This document shows, one piece after another, positions 40,904 to 50,888 of a DNA stretch of 64,000 nt (its first letter is position 1; each line of letters opens with the position of its first letter). The notes beneath the pieces were generated by a model that saw nothing but the letters and a program-made list of their open reading frames with translations, was not told where the DNA came from and ran no database searches. The stretch is taken from the NCBI RefSeq assembly GCF_002104995.1, contig NW_024468250.1, positions 434,001-498,000 on the forward strand. The letters are read 5' to 3'. This DNA is from Linderina pennispora. Taxonomy: Eukaryota > Kickxellomycota > Kickxellomycetes > Kickxellales > Kickxellaceae. The position numbers and the translations under genes are program-made.

Positions 40904-42065
40904 CTATGAATTTTGCCGCCGCTGCTGCTGCTGTTCAAGCTGCTGCTGGCGTTTTCGTTTCGCCGACTCCTTCAATCTATCCCATCGCTCTCTGTACTTT
41001 TCCATCTGCGCCTTCTACGCATATAATGATAGCCATAGATTAGCAGTGCACGGCGCCGATGGCCAAGCTTTCGTCATATCTACGCGCGGCCAAACTCCTT
41101 ACCTGTTTGCTGTTTTCTAGCTGCATGGATTGCAGTTGCGCCTCAAGCTGGCGGATTTGCACCTCCGCTGCTGGCGGGCTCTGGTGCGTAGCCATCATCC
41201 GGCGCGCGATAGGGCTGTGCTCGTGGATCCGAGGCAGCGACACTGCGTTGGCGTGCTTGTGGAATTCCTCGCGGAAGTTCAAAATACTGCTCTTGAGCAT
41301 GTTGTTCTCCTGAGCGGCAGACTCGAGCAGGGCTATCCGGTCTTGCAGCGCACCTACAATGTCGCGCAGCTTCTGGTTCTCAGCAAGCAGCGCCTTGTTG
41401 ACCTCAAGCACATGGGCAGAGTCAGCTTGCGACTCGCTGTGTGCGGCAGGCTGGGACTCAGCCTCCTCGTCATCCTCGGCAAGAGCTGGCAATGGAGATA
41501 TCCCCTTTGGGCTGCCAGCGACTGATGCATACACGCTTGCTGTCTGGTCGGGGTTTGCGCCTACAAGATAAAACGACTCCATCACACTGCGGCTCGCGGC
41601 AGCCTGGTAATTGCCACTACCCGCTCCACGACTCCCAGGCGGCTTGACCGGCCTAGTGAATGCTGTCGGGTTGGCCAGCCAGTTCTGCATGTACTGCCAA
41701 AAGTCCTCAAAGTCCTGCTCCTCAGCATCGTGCCTCTGCCGCGCCTCCTCGCCGGGGGACAATTCTGTAGCAGGCGGGCTGCCGGTGCCTGCCGGCGATG
41801 CTGGTGTGTTGGTTGCTAGGCTTTGCCGGTCGCTGTCGGCTGTATCAATGCTCGGATGCTCGTTCTCACGCTCGCAGTACTCGGCCCATCGCATGTGCTT
41901 GTTGACAAGCGACGAAAGCGTCAGTGTAGCTACAGGATCAAAGTCATAGCCGCTGACTGCACGGTACGCCTGCGCTGCTTGCCGGTGCAGCCGAGCTGCA
42001 TCGCTCCACTGGCACTGCTCTTCGAATTCAGACGCCTGCCGCGCCAATTTGCCTGCATTCTCCAT
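40904..42065 (-). CDS. ATG38: NRBF2/Atg38-like MIT-domain protein, one intron
   Basis: Probable autophagy-specific subunit of the Vps34 PI3-kinase complex I. Exon 1 is 41103-42065, an 88 bp intron (41015-41102, GTAAGG...GCGTAG) follows, and exon 2 is 40904-41014, joined in phase 0. The 357-residue product starts with an MIT-like three-helix region (LARQASEFEEQCQWSDAARL, HRQAAQAYRAVSGYDFDP). A disordered Ser/Pro middle follows with SVMESFYLVG, a coiled coil (LEVNKALLAENQKLRDIVGA, then LQDRIALLESAAQENNML) and, in exon 2, KYRERWDRLKESAKRKRQQQ, a family-like basic helix. The order MIT plus C-terminal coiled coil matches NRBF2/Atg38. Identification rests on architecture and short motifs, so moderate certainty. 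Confidence 0.7.
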
Positions 42066-42224
42066 TTGAGCAAGAAAAAAGCAATATAAAAAAGCCTAGA
42101 GAGAAGAAGAGAAGAGGGATAGCGGCCGTCACAAGTGGCCCGTGACCTCATCGACAGTGACTGAACAGACAAAAGTTGATATTACAATTTACTGGACTAG
42201 CTTATTCTGGCTGAACTGTTCGCG

Positions 42225-43244
42225 CTACGCCGATGCTGTGGGAGCAGCAGGGCCCTTGGAGTGATGCTGCAGGTCATTGAATGCCCGGCCAGCAGCCTTG
42301 CCCTTGTATACGCTCACACACCCTTTCTTCGCATCCTTCTCGCACTTGCCACCAATATACAGGTCTGTGCCGCTCTTCCCGCCAAACTCGAGATTGCCAA
42401 CGCTCATGATTCCTGGCACATTGATATACGCAAGGAGCTTGCCCGACGGAGAGAGCTTGGTGACCTTGCCATTGCCATTGCGAGTGACATACAGGTTGCC
42501 CTGGGTATCAGTGCGCATGCCATCGATGTCAGTGGATGCAGTGTTGTCGAGCTTGCCAAAATCAGCAAACACGCGCTTGTTGGATATAGCCCCTGTCTTA
42601 GCATCGAGGTCAAATGCGTAAATGACGTTCGAGATGACCGCCCAGTCCTTGTTGGCCGACTCCGATAGATACAGAGTCTTCTCGTCGGGGCTGACTTCAA
42701 TGCCGTTGGTGCGGTAGAAGACGCCGAGCTTGGTCGCCTTGCCAGTACTATCGCAGGTCCACAAGTCGCCATTGCCAATCACATCAGTAGCCTGATAGTT
42801 CATGCCCGACATGAAGATTCGGCCAGTGGAGTGCGCAATGGCAATGTCGTTGGGCTGCAGAATGCCCGGGTCCTGGCACAGCACGGCACTGTTCTGGAAC
42901 GAGCCCGAGGCATTGCGGTTAGTCAGCCGGAGCACCCGATGGCCGGTGGCATCGGCGATGTAGGCTTCCTCGTTGCCACTGCCATCGACCCGGAACCGAA
43001 TGCCATTAAACAGAGCACTACCAGTTCCCTGGTACAGCAGAGACTGACTAGGCGAGACCTTGCCGGCAGCTGCCGAATTGGCATTGAAGTTGACGGCATA
43101 GATATTTCCAGCACGGTCGACACCAGCACCCTCAATGCCACTGCCAAACTGGCTGTTGGATGACGTAAGATAAGGCGTAGCCTGGAAGGTGTCCACGGCC
43201 AGCGCGGCAGAAGCAAGAGAAGCAAGGGCGAACGAGAGTTTCAT
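42225..43244 (-). CDS. secreted SMP-30/gluconolactonase-like protein, copy A
   Basis: A six-bladed beta-propeller of the SMP-30/gluconolactonase/LRE family, whose members hydrolyse sugar or other lactones with one divalent metal. It is 339 residues and intact. A signal peptide (MKLSFALASLASAALA) is followed by SGIEGAGVDRAGNIYAVNF, FNGIRFRVDG, ILQPNDIAIAHSTGRIFMSG, FYRTNGIEVSPDEKTLYLSE, DIDGMRTDTQGNLYVTRNG and a Cys pair near the end (CEKDAKKGC). The Glu in EGAGVD, the Asn in TNGIEVSPD and the Asp in DIDGMRTD match the metal ligands of SMP-30. A TATTTAA element (minus strand, 43314-43320) lies 70 bp upstream. Substrate unknown. Confidence 0.87.
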   Translation of the reverse strand: MKLSFALASLASAALAVDTFQATPYLTSSNSQFGSGIEGAGVDRAGNIYAVNFNANSAAAGKVSPSQSLLYQGTGSALFNGIRFRVDGSGNEEAYIADATGHRVLRLTNRNASGSFQNSAVLCQDPGILQPNDIAIAHSTGRIFMSGMNYQATDVIGNGDLWTCDSTGKATKLGVFYRTNGIEVSPDEKTLYLSESANKDWAVISNVIYAFDLDAKTGAISNKRVFADFGKLDNTASTDIDGMRTDTQGNLYVTRNGNGKVTKLSPSGKLLAYINVPGIMSVGNLEFGGKSGTDLYIGGKCEKDAKKGCVSVYKGKAAGRAFNDLQHHSKGPAAPTASA

Positions 43245-43710
43245 GTTAAGGGCAAATTATATGTTGAAATGGCTGTACTGCTCTGCCCATTTGTCGTGGA
43301 TGGGATGGTGAGTTTAAATAGGCCCCGACTAGCATTTAGTATCCTTACCACGGAGCCCAGTAGTAAAATTAAGTGACGCCGCGGTGCATGGCATTGCACG
43401 CTAAGCTTGCCTGGGCTTGTTTTGAGCCTGTTTTGCCATGTGGCTACAGGGGAAATCTCAAAGAAACCGGCATGTCACATGTAGCGCCCGCTCCTCCGCT
43501 GGCTGTCATAATCCAAGGCTCAATGTTGGCGGACTCGGCGGGTTTGGCTGGAATGCTGGCCCGGGCTGCACATGCAAAGGACATCCTAGTCAAGCTTGGT
43601 ACACCTCAATTACGTATCGATGAAGAATTCTGGAAGAGAACTAATGGTGATCCGGTCCCTCCTATGCAGATCGCAATTTTTTGCGGCATATTCTGCGGAA
43701 GGGGGATAAA
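43245..43710. promoter_or_regulatory. promoter of SMP-30-like copy A and 3' region of copy B
   Basis: A 466 bp spacer between the two same-strand paralogues. It holds the minus-strand TATA-like element at 43314-43320. No other gene is supported. Confidence 0.45.
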
Positions 43711-44739
43711 TCAGTGCTTCTTCTTTTGCAGGTTGGCGAAGGCACGGCCCTGGCTCTTGTTGCCAACAAAGCGCTCGACACATCCCTTGGCGGGGTTGTC
43801 GACGCAAGCACCGACAACAAACAGGTCCTTGCCCTTGGGGCCAGCCAGCTCCAGGTTGGTCACCTCCTTGATGTTGCTCAGCTGGAAATACGCCAGCAGC
43901 TTGCCCTTTGGCGAGATCTTGGCCACCTTGCCTGATCCCCACCGGGCCACATACAGGTTGCCGTCGACATCAGCACGCATGCCATCGACATCGTTCCCAG
44001 CAGTGCCATCGAGGGTTGCGAAATCGACAAACACGCGCCGATTCGAGATCTTGCCCTGGTAGGCGTCCAGGTCAAATGCCAGAATCTGGTTAGACACGAC
44101 CTCGCCGCCCTTGTTGATAGCCTCCGACAGATACAGCGTCTTCTCATCAGGGCTGACCTCGATACCATTGGTGCGGTAGAACTCGCCCAGCTTCTTTGCC
44201 TTTCCGCTCTTGTCGCACGTCCAAAGATCGCCGTCGCCGACGACCGAATCAGGCGTGAACCGCATGCCTGACAGGAAGATGCGGCCGGTCGTGTGTGCAA
44301 TAGCCAGGTCGTTGGGCTGCAGGATCTTGGGGCTCTGGCAGAAGGTCTCGGAATGCGCGAACTTGCCGTTCTTGCCCACATCCCGCAGCCGCACAACGCG
44401 GTGGTTGACGACATCAGCCAGATACGCTTCCTGGATGCCCTGCTTGTCTATGTGGAAGCGAATGCCGTTGAACCACGAGTTGGGCTTGGCCTTGTCCTCA
44501 AACAGGCTCTTCTGCGAGCTAAACGCCCGGCCGATGGCTGCCTTGTTGTCGCCATAGTGCACAGCATAAAAGTTCCCGTCCTTGTCGACTGCAGCTCCCT
44601 CGATGAGCGCGCCAAACCGCGTGGTGCTCGAAGTCAGAAAGGGCCCGGTGTGGTAGACGCTGACCGCTCCGGGAATGGAGGCTGCAGTAGACGAAAGAGC
44701 AGCGGCGGATGCGGCTATCATGATGGCTGCGAGTCTCAT
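43711..44739 (-). CDS. secreted SMP-30/gluconolactonase-like protein, copy B
   Basis: A paralogue of the gene at 42225, same strand, 342 residues, intact. The start at 44739 gives the signal peptide MRLAAIMIAASAAALSSTAA. Blocks match copy A one by one: ALIEGAAVDKDGNFYAVHYG, FNGIRFHIDKQG, ILQPNDLAIAHTTGRIFLSG, FYRTNGIEVSPDEKTLYLSE, DVDGMRADVDGNLYVARWG and a terminal Cys pair (CVDNPAKGC). The metal-ligand Glu, Asn and Asp are kept. A minus-strand TATA (TTTTATAAAG, 44847-44856) lies about 110 bp upstream. An in-frame Met at 44826 is rejected because it would bury the signal peptide. Copies differ throughout, so not a recent duplicate. Confidence 0.87.
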   Translation of the reverse strand: MRLAAIMIAASAAALSSTAASIPGAVSVYHTGPFLTSSTTRFGALIEGAAVDKDGNFYAVHYGDNKAAIGRAFSSQKSLFEDKAKPNSWFNGIRFHIDKQGIQEAYLADVVNHRVVRLRDVGKNGKFAHSETFCQSPKILQPNDLAIAHTTGRIFLSGMRFTPDSVVGDGDLWTCDKSGKAKKLGEFYRTNGIEVSPDEKTLYLSEAINKGGEVVSNQILAFDLDAYQGKISNRRVFVDFATLDGTAGNDVDGMRADVDGNLYVARWGSGKVAKISPKGKLLAYFQLSNIKEVTNLELAGPKGKDLFVVGACVDNPAKGCVERFVGNKSQGRAFANLQKKKH

Positions 44740-45153
44740 GGTATTGAAAAGAGGTGGAGAGGAAGAGGAAAAGGTGTAAAGGCTTGGTTTGGCAATGGCT
44801 GTCGGCACAGAGGTCCCTCGGTGCAAATGCCGGGGGTTGCCGCGGCTTTATAAAAGGAACAAAGCACATGTGTCTGCCGGATTGCCCCTAGCCTGAAAAG
44901 GGAAGCCTTCTGGAGACAACCCCGCACGCTGCACTGTGCATTCGATGGAGCCCAACACCGAGCCAGCCCAAGGACCCGACCGGCTCCTATCCGGCTTCGC
45001 ACCACGGTACGAGGAACATTCGCCGCAAGCCTGGTGGCAAACAGGGATTTATTTCGTGTCAAGGATACATCACAAAGGTCGGCTAAAGCACAAAGCACAA
45101 AGCACATTTAAGGTTGTCAAGCAGAAGCCTGTCAGCAAGGCGAGACCGTCTCC
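44740..45153. promoter_or_regulatory. promoter of SMP-30-like copy B
   Basis: This 414 bp stretch holds the minus-strand TATA at 44847-44856 and the 3' untranslated region of the Sts1/Cut8 gene. It contains a short direct repeat aaagcacaaagcac (45087-45105). No gene is supported. Confidence 0.45.
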
Positions 45154-46358
45154 TCAGAGGCTTGGCACCGGGGTGGTCTCGACCGGCAGATGGCTGCTGA
45201 CACCCCGGGTAACCAGGCCATAGTAATGGCCAAAGCTCTGCTGGAACACTTGCATCGGCGGCTGGAACAGCGACGGCTCGCCCGAGTTCTGGTAAAAGTG
45301 GTCGAGCTGGTACCCCCACTGTGACACCATGTCTCTGCCCATGATATGGCCCTCCTCGGACCACCGCGCCGTGGCCATGATGGCCCTGAGCCAGCCATCG
45401 GCCAGCAGACGCAGCGTGTCGCGGCGGATCTCGTTGTGCTCCTTGCGGTCCCACTTGGGCATGCGCATGGCGATGTCGGTGGCCTGGGCCAGCAGATCGA
45501 ACCACTCGGCCGGGTGCGTCAGCACGTTGTCTGTCTGAGCAGCTGCGGTGCTGCGGCTGCTGACCAGGCCGTAGTGCGTGAAATGATCGAGGTACATTAC
45601 GATGGTGTCGCGCAGCTCTTCGAGCGCTGGCTTGACGCGGTGGTATGTGTAGTCGTCGGCCAAGGGCCCGGATTTGTTGTACGGGAATGCCGCCAGCAGG
45701 CGACGCTCTAGACGCACCAGCTGGCTGCACGCCGAGTTGACCGTGGGCTTGGGGACCAGGTCGCGCACCTGCGTCGCCAGGCCCGGGTTCTGGGTGATCA
45801 GCATGTCCAGCAGCGAACGCAGGTCCTTCTCCTCCAGCGGCTCTACACAACAGCAGAGCACAATTAGCAAATACCGCACATCTCCCGATTCGTCAGCACT
45901 ACAGGGCGCCGAAAGAAAAAAAACTGATGACCATTTTTCGTCCACTTACCAAGCAGCTTGTCCAGCGTTACGTCCTTGGGCCTGGTGTCCTCCACTCGTG
46001 TCCGCTTCCGTGTGTCAGCGCTATTCTGTGTGTCCCTCGGCTGCTGCTGCTGTCCCGCCTGCGTAATACGACGGCCTGAAGACAGGTATCGGATGCGACG
46101 CTGCTCGGGCGGCGGCGACGAGCTCTCCATATTCTCGTCCTCGCTGCTGCTGGCTTTCCGCTTGGTGGTTCTGTGAATGTGCTGCTCGTCCAGCATTCCG
46201 TGCATCTGCGACTGGCCAAGGCCCATGCCAAAGCCAATTGCCGAGTTAATGTTGGGCAGAGGCGGACGCGCGGCTCCCCACGCAGTGCCGTTGAATCCGG
46301 CATTTGAGCTGAATGTAGCGGCTAGCGCCGATGCCTTCCATTGCCCCTGCTGCGACAT
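45154..46358 (-). CDS. STS1: nuclear proteasome tethering factor Cut8/Sts1, one intron
   Basis: Anchors 26S proteasomes at the nuclear envelope. Exon 1 is 45950-46358, intron 45843-45949 (107 bp, GTAAGT...GTGTAG), exon 2 45154-45842; joined phase-perfectly this gives 365 residues. Exon 1 has a disordered N-terminus with a nuclear-type TTKRKASSSED and RKRTRVED, then DVTLDKLL, which joins exon 2 LEEKDLRSLLDMLITQNPGL. Cut8 features follow: ACSQLVRLERRLLAAFPYNK, VKPALEELRDTIVMYLDHF, EWFDLLAQATDIAMRMPKWD and ARWSEEGHIMGRDMVSQWGY in the six-helix bundle. The Lys-rich N-terminus is where Cut8 is ubiquitylated in fission yeast. Start at 46358 (MSQQGQ) rather than 46394 is a judgement. Confidence 0.9.
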
Positions 46359-46582
46359 TTGTGTGAATTGAATATAAAAAGGGTAGGAATACAAGAGACC
46401 AGGTTAAAAGTATAAAAAACGGCTGAAAGAAGGCTGGGATGAAAAAAGTGAGACAGTCTTGCTCCCTTGGTGGGGCGAAGTGCTGGAAATCCTGTGCTGC
46501 GCCCGCAACGCAATTTTTTCATCAGCCACTCACAGCAACCGCCGAGCCCAAAAAGCCCATCACTGATTGGTGAGACAAGCTA

Positions 46583-48079
46583 TCAACAGCAGTTATCCAT
46601 CGCACGCTTGGCTGCCTCAAGCCGCTGCGACTCGCCAAGGCCTTGGCCAAAATCGCTGTCGGTGGCAGCGCCGCTGGCAGGCTTCAGCACCGGCGAGCCC
46701 GTAGCACGCGACGGCGAGTTGACATCGCTCTCGCTGTTGGTGGGCAGCAGCGTGGCCTCATCGCGCACATCTGGGTAGTAGTGGCGGTGGATCCAAAACA
46801 CCAGAGCCGTGGCCATGCCGACCAGGAATCCGAGCCCGTCGTTGGAGAACCCAACCAGCGCAGCCGTGGTTGACAGCACGACAACGAAATCGCGCTTCCT
46901 GCGCTTCTCGTCGTGCGGGTAGTGTGTGAAGTTGCGGGCCACCAGCCCCAGCTCGATCGACGCTGTGAACAGCATCACGCCCAGCAGCGACTTTGGGAAC
47001 CACTTGAGAATTGTCAGCAGCGACTCGCCAAACACCACTCCCAGGATGATCTTGACCAGGCCCAAAAAGTACAGGGACAGCTCCGTCCGTGCTCCAAAGA
47101 AGTACTGGCCCGCCAGGCCACCGCTGCCGTGGCAGAACGGCATCGAGCCCAGGAAGCACCCGACGATGTTCATGGCGCCAATGGTCGAGCTGATGTGGAC
47201 CACTGACGGATCGTAGCCGGGGAACAGCTCGCGCGCCAGAGCTGCCAGGGCGATGACCGAGTTCAGCAGCGTCAAAGGCAGCTGGCCCAGACCGGCGCTC
47301 AAAAAGCCTGTCTTGAACTCCTTCGCTGTTGGCACCACAGCGTGGACAAAATGGGCGCCTGGGTGCACCTTGTCATACTGGTGGTGCGTGCCTGTCTGCA
47401 CCAGCGCAAAGATCAGGCCCAGCATGAAGATAACCATGGCCGTGGGCACGCGACGCCGCTCATACACAAACAGGACCAGCAAAAACGACGCCGTTGCCCA
47501 CCACAGGTTGTCGCTCCAGATCAGGCTGTCGCCCCAGAACGACGCATTGGTCTTGATCGCGTCGATGCCCTTCTTGCACAGCTGCAGGGCTGCGCCCAGC
47601 TGCAGACCCTTGACGACTGGCAGGGGCACAAACCGAGTCACCAGCCAGAGCAGCCGCGATAGCCCCAGGAACATGACAATCGCAGAGACACCCAGCCCGG
47701 CACCCGCCAGCTCGCCAGGCGTAAACTTGTTGGTGAGGGCGATGGCTGCAATTGACTTCATTGGCTGCACACACATGGGCACGCCGTAGAAGAACCCGGT
47801 CAGGATATTGTACAGCCCGCCAAAGAACAGCGATGATGTCAGGCTAGCCGACCCCTGCACCGTCAGGGATATGAGAATGGGAATCAGCGTGCCCAAGTCG
47901 CCCAGAGACCCGCTGAACTCGCGCAGCGTGCAGTGCTCCTTCATGCGCCGGTACCGGCCCTTAAAGTCCCAGCACGGCGGGATGGGGTTGGGCACCGTCG
48001 GCGCGTTGGAATTGATCCACTTGTCTTCCTTGAGAAACTCGATTATCTGCTGCCGGGTAGGAAGTGTGAAGCGGCCCAT
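46583..48079 (-). CDS. MOT1: MOT1-type molybdate transporter
   Basis: High-affinity molybdate importer of the sulfate-transporter-related MOT1 family, supplying molybdenum cofactor synthesis. It is 498 residues and intact, with about ten hydrophobic helices. Family signatures are clear: LREFSGSLGDLGTLIPILIS near the start, GGLYNILTGFFYGVPMCVQP with KSIAAIAL, FVPLPVVKGLQLGAALQL, GQLPLTLLNSVIALAALARE, GAMNIVGCFLGSMPFCHGSG and GLAGQYFFGARTELSLYFLG. The cytosolic C-terminus is polar and ends MDNCC, an uncommon double-Cys end that could be lipid-modified. A minus-strand TATA-like GGATATAAG (48179-48187) lies about 100 bp upstream. Whether it sits in the plasma membrane or an internal membrane cannot be told. 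Confidence 0.92.
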   Translation of the reverse strand: MGRFTLPTRQQIIEFLKEDKWINSNAPTVPNPIPPCWDFKGRYRRMKEHCTLREFSGSLGDLGTLIPILISLTVQGSASLTSSLFFGGLYNILTGFFYGVPMCVQPMKSIAAIALTNKFTPGELAGAGLGVSAIVMFLGLSRLLWLVTRFVPLPVVKGLQLGAALQLCKKGIDAIKTNASFWGDSLIWSDNLWWATASFLLVLFVYERRRVPTAMVIFMLGLIFALVQTGTHHQYDKVHPGAHFVHAVVPTAKEFKTGFLSAGLGQLPLTLLNSVIALAALARELFPGYDPSVVHISSTIGAMNIVGCFLGSMPFCHGSGGLAGQYFFGARTELSLYFLGLVKIILGVVFGESLLTILKWFPKSLLGVMLFTASIELGLVARNFTHYPHDEKRRKRDFVVVLSTTAALVGFSNDGLGFLVGMATALVFWIHRHYYPDVRDEATLLPTNSESDVNSPSRATGSPVLKPASGAATDSDFGQGLGESQRLEAAKRAMDNCC

Positions 48080-49337
48080 AGTAGAGAGAAGAATTATTAA
48101 CAGTGTAGATATTAAAGACAGCTGAGGAAGAAATGGTGCCGTGGGTCACTTGCCACATTCAGCCGTGCACCAGGCTAGCTTATATCCTCAACTCCAGGCC
48201 CCAAGCCCGCCCTGAAATGAGAGGCGTCCCAACAAACGATCGCCAACGGCTCCTCCCTATTCATGTCGCTTCGTGTGGCCTATATGCATGGCCAGCTCCG
48301 ACGGGAGAATTAATCTGCCTGACCATGAGCCGCTGTAAAACTACTCAAGGAGCAGGACTTTCCGTTCTATGGCTGTGAAATTCTCAGTGCCTCCACTCTT
48401 TTGCTGCCACTGAATACAAGGATCGGTTCACGGGGGATCGTCCTTCAAAAGTGGGCTGTACGCGCTCCGCCTCAAAGCGGGCATACACGGGGCGAATCAT
48501 GGCACGGTTCCTGCACACCACACTGCTGCTTTGGGCGCCCAATTGGTAAAATTGGCGTTTGATCCGTCGACGCTGCCTGCATATTCAAAGGCAATCTGCA
48601 AGCCATGACGTGGATTAGATATCTCCATCCATCTCTGGTGTCTGGCTGTGCTTATCTCGGAGCTACTCTTCTATCGTGTAGGATCCCTAATCCCGCTGTA
48701 TGCTGCACAGACATACCCATATATCAAATGCGCTGTTCAGATGGCATTACATTCATCCAGAGTGCTTGCCATATCTGTTTTGGCGCATCGGATATTCCGA
48801 GGCGATGTGCGAGCGTGGGAGCTGCAAAGCGGCAGCCCAATCCATGATCATATCAATCACACACAATCTATCTATCTAATCTGTATATTAGCAGGCAGAA
48901 GTCACATATTGAGCAGCTGACCAATCATGACCACATGGTGTCTCCCGTCTACACTGTGTGATGCTCACGCAGTGCCCCTATCCGGCTGACACAGCCTCCG
49001 CGCAGGTGCTGTATCAGCCAGGCACACTCAGCAATCTACCTTAATGACAGCTTTCGCTATGTGCATACCTGTGCACTGTGAGCGCTCGCAGTTGCTCTGC
49101 GGCTTCCGTTTACATCGCGTTTTTCGCTCTTATACATCCGTGTACCGCATGATTTTTACTCGGTAGAGTACATACAGCTGCATAGAGTGGCTGCGGGCAG
49201 TGATGTTGACAACTCTGTTGCTCAGACAAGCAACCTGACTCCTATAAAGGCGATACTCAGCCGCTTTGTTTAGATATCTTTCTCCATCCTCAATTCCTCC
49301 ACTCTTGTAATATATCCAGAACTGTCTGTCCGGCATA
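48080..49337. other. intergenic region, divergent promoters
   Basis: About 1.26 kb between MOT1 (minus) and the F-box/LRR-like gene (plus). No gene supported. TATA-like elements are at 48179-48187 (minus, MOT1) and CTATAAAGG at 49242-49250 (plus, 88 bp before the next ATG). Short open stretches at 48605-48920 lack protein features. Confidence 0.5.
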
Positions 49338-50888
49338 ATGGAAACAAGTGGCCAAAGTATCAATACCCTTGCTGGCGGCGCGATTATTGAGCGTATCCTT
49401 GCTCGCCTGAATCGTATCAAAGAGAACGGCGAAGCAAATATCCGTCGGTATGCACGCTCTATCCAGATCGCACGAGTGTGCCGCTATTGGTACCAATTGA
49501 CCAAGCCCGACCTCATGAGCAGCATTTATATCATGTCAACCACGGACCCCAAAGGCCAAGTGAGGTGGCACTCAAATATCCCAGCTATCATTGCTACAGG
49601 CATGGAGGACCAGGTCCGCAACCTGTTCATCAGCGGGCCTGTCATTACCAAAAAGTCCACAATCATCAATGTCCTCCAGGGAGTTGGATTCAACTTTCTT
49701 GTGCTGCCGCGGCTTTCGACTCTGTTTTTTGTAGAGTGCACAGCTGATGACAGGTCGTCTAACTACGACGCCAATGTTACCAAGATTGCCTCGTTCTTTT
49801 TGCGCCGCATGCCACAGCTAACCCGAATTGTGCCGTCCAGCATCCAGGAGGGGCCCGATGGGTTTGAACCCATCTACAGCAAGATCCTATTGGGCTTCTC
49901 TTCCAGGATGAACACTCTAACCACCGGTGCAAGTATGCTTGGCCACAATCCAGATGCAGCATTCTCGAATCTCACTCACGTATCGCTGCACAACACCGAC
50001 ACTTGCATCACCAGCAGATATTCGAGCATTGCGCCTGCATCCCTCCAGAGCCTGGAGATCAACAAGGGCTGCAGCATGTTCCCTTGGGACATGTTTGGTG
50101 ATGGAACTGACCATGACATCGTGTTTCCAAACCTTGAGGTCCTGAAGCTTATTTTGCCTTCACGCGGGCTGCCCTTTCGCAAGCAGAAGATAAGTCAGTT
50201 CCGCCTGCGCTTCCCCAGACTCCAGTTTCTGATGCTAGTTGGTACCCTAGATTCATTCGAGGACATGACCGACCTCATATACCAGACACCAATTAAGCAT
50301 CTAAGGTTGCACGACAACCTAGACAGGATCCAGCATCTTGATCCCTCGTACGTGCGCGACCTGGACACACTTACCATCTACCCTAGCTTTTCCCTCGAGC
50401 CGCTGCCGGTAGTTGAGCTCGACAAGGATACATCATTTGTTACCATGTTTAACACACCGTCAAAGCTCACCAGAATTCGCCTAGGGCTCAACACACTTGA
50501 TTTCCCGAAGATCGACACCGTGCTGTGGCACAACTTGGCCGATGCTACGTTCATTGTACGGTCGATGGAGCTGATGGCCATCAGCACTTTTCTGACCCAG
50601 CTGCCCAGGCTCAAGACATTCAAACTGTACACCTTGGCAACGCTTTCAAAGCACTGCGAGTACATTCTTGAGCCACAGACCGAAACTGCCAGCACATCGC
50701 TGCGCATGCTCTACATTGAGCCTGCACACTACTGCTCGTACAACGATGCCTGGCTCTATCTGATGCTCCCACGGCTGCCGTCTCTCAATATCCTATATGT
50801 TCCTGATTTCCACAAGAAAGTGGCCAAGAAAGCGATTGACGCGAGCGGACTCCATGTATCTCTTATCGAGCGTATTCCCTTAGGCTAA
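49338..50888 (+). CDS. F-box/LRR-like protein, lineage-type
   Basis: A 516-residue intact protein. The N-terminus GAIIERILARLNRIKENGEA, IQIARVCRYWYQLTKPDL fits a degenerate F-box (two helices ending in a VCRxW motif). The remainder shows irregular leucine-rich repeats with strand motifs such as LVLPRLSTLFFVECTA, FSNLTHVSLHNTD, LQSLEINKGC, FPNLEVLKLILPSRGL, FPRLQFLMLVGTLD and LPRLKTFKLYTLAT. Such proteins often serve as substrate receptors of SCF ubiquitin ligases, and families of this shape are expanded in early-diverging fungi. The specific function is unknown. A TATA box lies 88 bp upstream; no signal peptide or membrane segment is seen. Confidence 0.75.
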   Translation: METSGQSINTLAGGAIIERILARLNRIKENGEANIRRYARSIQIARVCRYWYQLTKPDLMSSIYIMSTTDPKGQVRWHSNIPAIIATGMEDQVRNLFISGPVITKKSTIINVLQGVGFNFLVLPRLSTLFFVECTADDRSSNYDANVTKIASFFLRRMPQLTRIVPSSIQEGPDGFEPIYSKILLGFSSRMNTLTTGASMLGHNPDAAFSNLTHVSLHNTDTCITSRYSSIAPASLQSLEINKGCSMFPWDMFGDGTDHDIVFPNLEVLKLILPSRGLPFRKQKISQFRLRFPRLQFLMLVGTLDSFEDMTDLIYQTPIKHLRLHDNLDRIQHLDPSYVRDLDTLTIYPSFSLEPLPVVELDKDTSFVTMFNTPSKLTRIRLGLNTLDFPKIDTVLWHNLADATFIVRSMELMAISTFLTQLPRLKTFKLYTLATLSKHCEYILEPQTETASTSLRMLYIEPAHYCSYNDAWLYLMLPRLPSLNILYVPDFHKKVAKKAIDASGLHVSLIERIPLG

